Shown: positions 14,632-16,379 of the stretch, one piece after another
Layout: each line of letters opens with the position of its first letter
Numbering within the stretch: the first letter of the stretch is position 1
Origin: Bradyrhizobium sp.
Lineage (GTDB): Bacteria; Pseudomonadota; Alphaproteobacteria; Rhizobiales; Xanthobacteraceae
DNA: 16,379 nucleotides
Reading direction: 5' to 3'
Assembly: GCA_028290305.1 (NCBI GenBank)
Contig: JAQGKC010000037.1
Span: 1 to 16,379, forward strand
Made by a program: the position numbers and the translations under genes
The notes under the pieces: model-generated
What the model saw: the letters and a program-made list of their open reading frames with translations, nothing else
The model's database searches: none
What the model was told of the DNA's origin: nothing

Positions 14632-15582
14632 CTATGCGCGTGGGTGCGGGTCTGTCTGCAGCCAGCGGCCGACTAAATGATGGGCAATGGCAAACGGGTG
14701 AGGGCCCGCAAGGCCGTCGGGATGTTCCCGCTTCAACATTAGGGTGGCTTCGGCGCGATCGAACCAGCGTGCGTCCTCCAGTTCCGTGCGGTCGACAATG
14801 ATATCCTCATTGGTGGCGCGCGCGGTGCATCCGATCATCAGGGACGATGGATAGGGCCAGGGTTGCGTCATATAATAATTGACGTCGGTGCAGCGGATTC
14901 CGGATTCCTCGAAGATCTCGCGTCGAACGGCGTCCTCGATGGTTTCCGCCGCCTCGACGAACCCTGCAAGACACGACCACATGCCGGCAGGAAATTGCTT
15001 CTGCCGTCCCAGCAGGCATTTGTCGCCTGAAGTCACCAGCATGATCACGACGGGGTCGGTCCGCGGAAAATGCTCGGCCTTGCAGTTGGGGCATTCGCGC
15101 TTCCAGCCGCCTTCCTTCATCGCGGTTCGGGTTCCGCAATTGGCGCAGTAGCCGTGGCGCTGATGCCAGCTCACCATCGACTTCGCCAGTGCGATCGCCG
15201 AGAGCTGGTCCGGCGGAATCACGCCCTGCATCGCCATGCCGCGCAATTCGGTGACCACGACGTCGTCGCGGGTCAGCAATTTCTCCACCGCCGTGGCGGC
15301 GATACCCATGCCGAAGACCGCCGCACCCTCGCGCAGACCCAGGAAGATGGTACCGGGATTGGCGCCGTATTTGAGCGCCTCGTCGATCGTCAGCAGCGCA
15401 CGCGGACCGTCCGCCTCCCGATTCATGACGAGCGAGTCGCGATGCACCACATAGGCGCGGGAATCGCGTTTGCCTTCCAGCGCCATCAGTTTCGCATCGT
15501 CATTGCGCAGGTGCGCGGCGCGATCGAGAATATTGGTGACAAAGGCCGGCTGCCCAAGTGGAAACGAATCGAATGCAGTCAT
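14632..15582 (-). CDS. nudC: NAD+ diphosphatase / NAD-cap hydrolase NudC
   Basis: NudC cleaves NAD(H) to NMN(H) and AMP and, in E. coli, removes NAD caps from RNA. The 316-residue protein has the three expected parts: an N-terminal domain (about 1-140), a four-cysteine zinc ribbon (C146-x2-C149 and C164-x2-C167) and a Nudix domain. The Nudix box is complete, from G207 in GFVEAAETIEDAVRREIFEE through SGI at 227-229. After it comes MTQPWPYPSSLMIG, the NudC-specific S-Q-P-W-P-F-P-x-S motif with Thr for the first Ser and Tyr for Phe. All metal-binding Glu residues are present, so it should be active. It starts 52 bases after the HIT gene on the same strand, suggesting a nucleotide-hydrolase pair; AGG lies 8-9 bases before the ATG. 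Confidence 0.96.
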   Translation of the reverse strand: MTAFDSFPLGQPAFVTNILDRAAHLRNDDAKLMALEGKRDSRAYVVHRDSLVMNREADGPRALLTIDEALKYGANPGTIFLGLREGAAVFGMGIAATAVEKLLTRDDVVVTELRGMAMQGVIPPDQLSAIALAKSMVSWHQRHGYCANCGTRTAMKEGGWKRECPNCKAEHFPRTDPVVIMLVTSGDKCLLGRQKQFPAGMWSCLAGFVEAAETIEDAVRREIFEESGIRCTDVNYYMTQPWPYPSSLMIGCTARATNEDIIVDRTELEDARWFDRAEATLMLKREHPDGLAGPHPFAIAHHLVGRWLQTDPHPRA

Positions 15583-15634
15583 GAGTTCAACCTGGTGTGG
15601 TGGGCAGGGCGCAGCAGCATAGCGAATTTCGGAT

Positions 15635-16063
15635 TCAGGAACCTAGCCAGATTTTGCGGCGAAGCGCGCTGATGAAAGTCTGGACTTCCTCGGCATCATG
15701 GGCGAGCGGCGGCATCACCCCCCAGACCGGACGCGGCCAGGCGACATCGCTGCTGCGACGCGCGATGACATGCACGTGCAGTTGCGGCACCAGATTGCCG
15801 AGAGCGGCGATGTTCAGCTTGTCGCATTTGGTGATCTCTTTCAGGGCGCGGGCGACGCGGCTGATTTCCGTCATCAACTGCGCCTGCTCGACCTCGTCGA
15901 GGTCGATGATCTCCACGGCTTCGTTGCGGCGCGGCACCAGCAGCAGCCATGGGAAATGCGCATCCTTGATCACCAGCACGCGGCACAGCGGCAGGTCGCC
16001 GATGTCGACGGTGTCTTTTTTGAGCTGTGAATGCAGCGACCAGCCGGGAGCTTCAGAGGGCAT
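15635..16063 (-). CDS. HIT-family (histidine triad) protein
   Basis: This 142-residue protein belongs to the HIT superfamily of nucleotide hydrolases and transferases. The core LNIAALGNLVPQLHVHVIAR carries the triad region as Q-x-H-x-H: the two later histidines are present, but the first is Gln. Upstream VLVIKDAHFPWLLLVPRR is the family's beta-strand pair, and VAWPRPVWG follows the triad. The frame is open to 16249, but the ATG at 16063 is the likely start: GAGGAA sits about 7 bases upstream, and the extra 62 codons only translate the palindromic repeat at 16080-16168. The Gln variant appears, from memory, in related alphaproteobacterial proteins, so it is probably a subgroup trait. It heads the HIT-nudC-pfkB-lrp series. 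The nucleotide substrate is unknown. Confidence 0.9.
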   Translation of the reverse strand: MPSEAPGWSLHSQLKKDTVDIGDLPLCRVLVIKDAHFPWLLLVPRRNEAVEIIDLDEVEQAQLMTEISRVARALKEITKCDKLNIAALGNLVPQLHVHVIARRSSDVAWPRPVWGVMPPLAHDAEEVQTFISALRRKIWLGS

Positions 16064-16079
16064 GCATATTTCCTCGTCA

Positions 16080-16168
16080 GGGGCCGGGCTTGTCCCGGCG
16101 ATCCACCTTTTGCCTTGTTGCGACACAAGGAAGACGTGGATGCCCGGCACAAGGCCGGGCATGACGGC
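16080..16168. repeat. Composite palindromic intergenic repeat upstream of the HIT gene
   Basis: The left unit GGGGCCGGGCTTGTCCCGGC followed by GATCCACC (16080-16107) mirrors the right unit beginning GTGGATGCCCGGCACAAGG and ending GGGCATGACGGC (16136-16167). The spacer holds its own hairpin, CCTTGT-TGCGAC-ACAAGG. The right unit, when translated, gives the VMPGLVPGIHVF string familiar from spurious short proteins in Bradyrhizobium-type genomes, showing it is a dispersed element. It lies between the HIT start codon and the ffs promoter region, so it forms part of the HIT leader or promoter region. Confidence 0.8.
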
Positions 16169-16223
16169 AACTAATGCCTTTCCGCGTTTCTGCACAAGCC
16201 TCGCAAACTCGCTCCCGCCCCGC

Positions 16224-16253
16224 TTGCTTTCCGGTGCTTTTAGCCCCAAATAA
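16224..16253 (+). promoter_or_regulatory. Candidate promoter of the SRP RNA gene
   Basis: TTGCTT at 16224-16229 could serve as a -35 box. After 17-18 bases comes CAAATA/AAATAA at 16247-16253 as a -10 box. The RNA 5' end predicted from pairing (about 16259) lies 6-7 bases further on, the right distance for a start site. The -10 match is imperfect. Confidence 0.45.
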
Positions 16254-16258
16254 GGACC

Positions 16259-16356
16259 GGGAGATTGGCGGTGGACGAGCCACTCGCCAACCGGGTCAGG
16301 TCCGGAAGGAAGCAGCCCTAACGAGGTCCGGATCGGGTCGCTCGTCAGTCTCCTAC
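16259..16356 (+). ncRNA. ffs: Signal recognition particle RNA, small bacterial (4.5S) type
   Basis: This RNA binds Ffh to form the particle that targets nascent membrane proteins to FtsY and the translocon. The highly conserved apical domain is unmistakable: GGTCAGGTCCGGAAGGAAGC then AGCCCTAA, with the GGAA tetraloop and the asymmetric internal loop that Ffh recognises. The ends pair as expected of a single long hairpin: GGAGA at 16260-16264 with TCTCC at 16349-16353, and GACGAGC at 16274-16280 with GCTCGTC at 16340-16346. A run of six T at 16360-16365 follows the terminal stem after a short gap and probably ends transcription. Exact 5' and 3' ends are estimated from pairing to within a few bases. 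In many alphaproteobacteria ffs lies upstream of dnaX, which would be outside this window. Confidence 0.96.
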
Positions 16357-16379
16357 CTGTTTTTTCGAGCGAATCGCGC

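Overview
The window looks like chromosomal core sequence from a Bradyrhizobiaceae-type alphaproteobacterium (Bradyrhizobium, Rhodopseudomonas or a close relative). This rests on high GC with long antisense shadow frames, alphaproteobacterial protein sequences, a short 4.5S-type SRP RNA, and intergenic palindromic repeats of the kind common in these genomes. No tRNA, rRNA, CRISPR array, prophage or insertion sequence was seen. The genus assignment is inference, not a search result.

Layout. At the left edge is the first 743 codons of DNA polymerase I (polA, minus strand), running off the window before the polymerase palm. Divergent from it is a conserved uncharacterised membrane protein with a cysteine cluster (2379-2963). 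It converges on a membrane acyltransferase (minus), which is divergent from UDP-glucose 6-dehydrogenase (4218-5528). A GC-rich hairpin separates that gene from the helicase hrpB (5594-8071). hrpB converges on a membrane protein made of two DUF6328-like modules (8086-8982, minus). Plus-strand genes follow: a HAD hydrolase, a membrane-anchored retropepsin-like protease, a decayed MntA/HepT (MNT/HEPN) toxin-antitoxin remnant, and a phosphohexomutase (11343-12842). After a paired palindromic repeat comes a minus-strand cluster read from right to left: HIT protein, NudC, PfkB sugar kinase and an Lrp/AsnC regulator. The window closes with the SRP RNA gene ffs on the plus strand.

How the genes relate. 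UDP-glucose dehydrogenase, the phosphohexomutase and the acyltransferase fit envelope or exopolysaccharide precursor metabolism, but they are not in one operon. The HIT-nudC-pfkB-lrp series has gaps of 52, 70 and 71 bases and may be partly co-transcribed, with a nucleotide-housekeeping flavour in the first two genes.

Most notable. (1) The PolA proofreading site lacks two of its four conserved carboxylates. (2) The MntA/HepT pair has lost catalytic residues in both partners, with an apparent internal frame-shifting deletion in the toxin. (3) The DUF6328-like protein is a gapless internal duplication with a constant 153-residue offset. (4) There is a candidate two-site operator in front of the Lrp gene. 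I found no convincing new multi-gene system; the region is mostly conserved housekeeping sequence with these local oddities.
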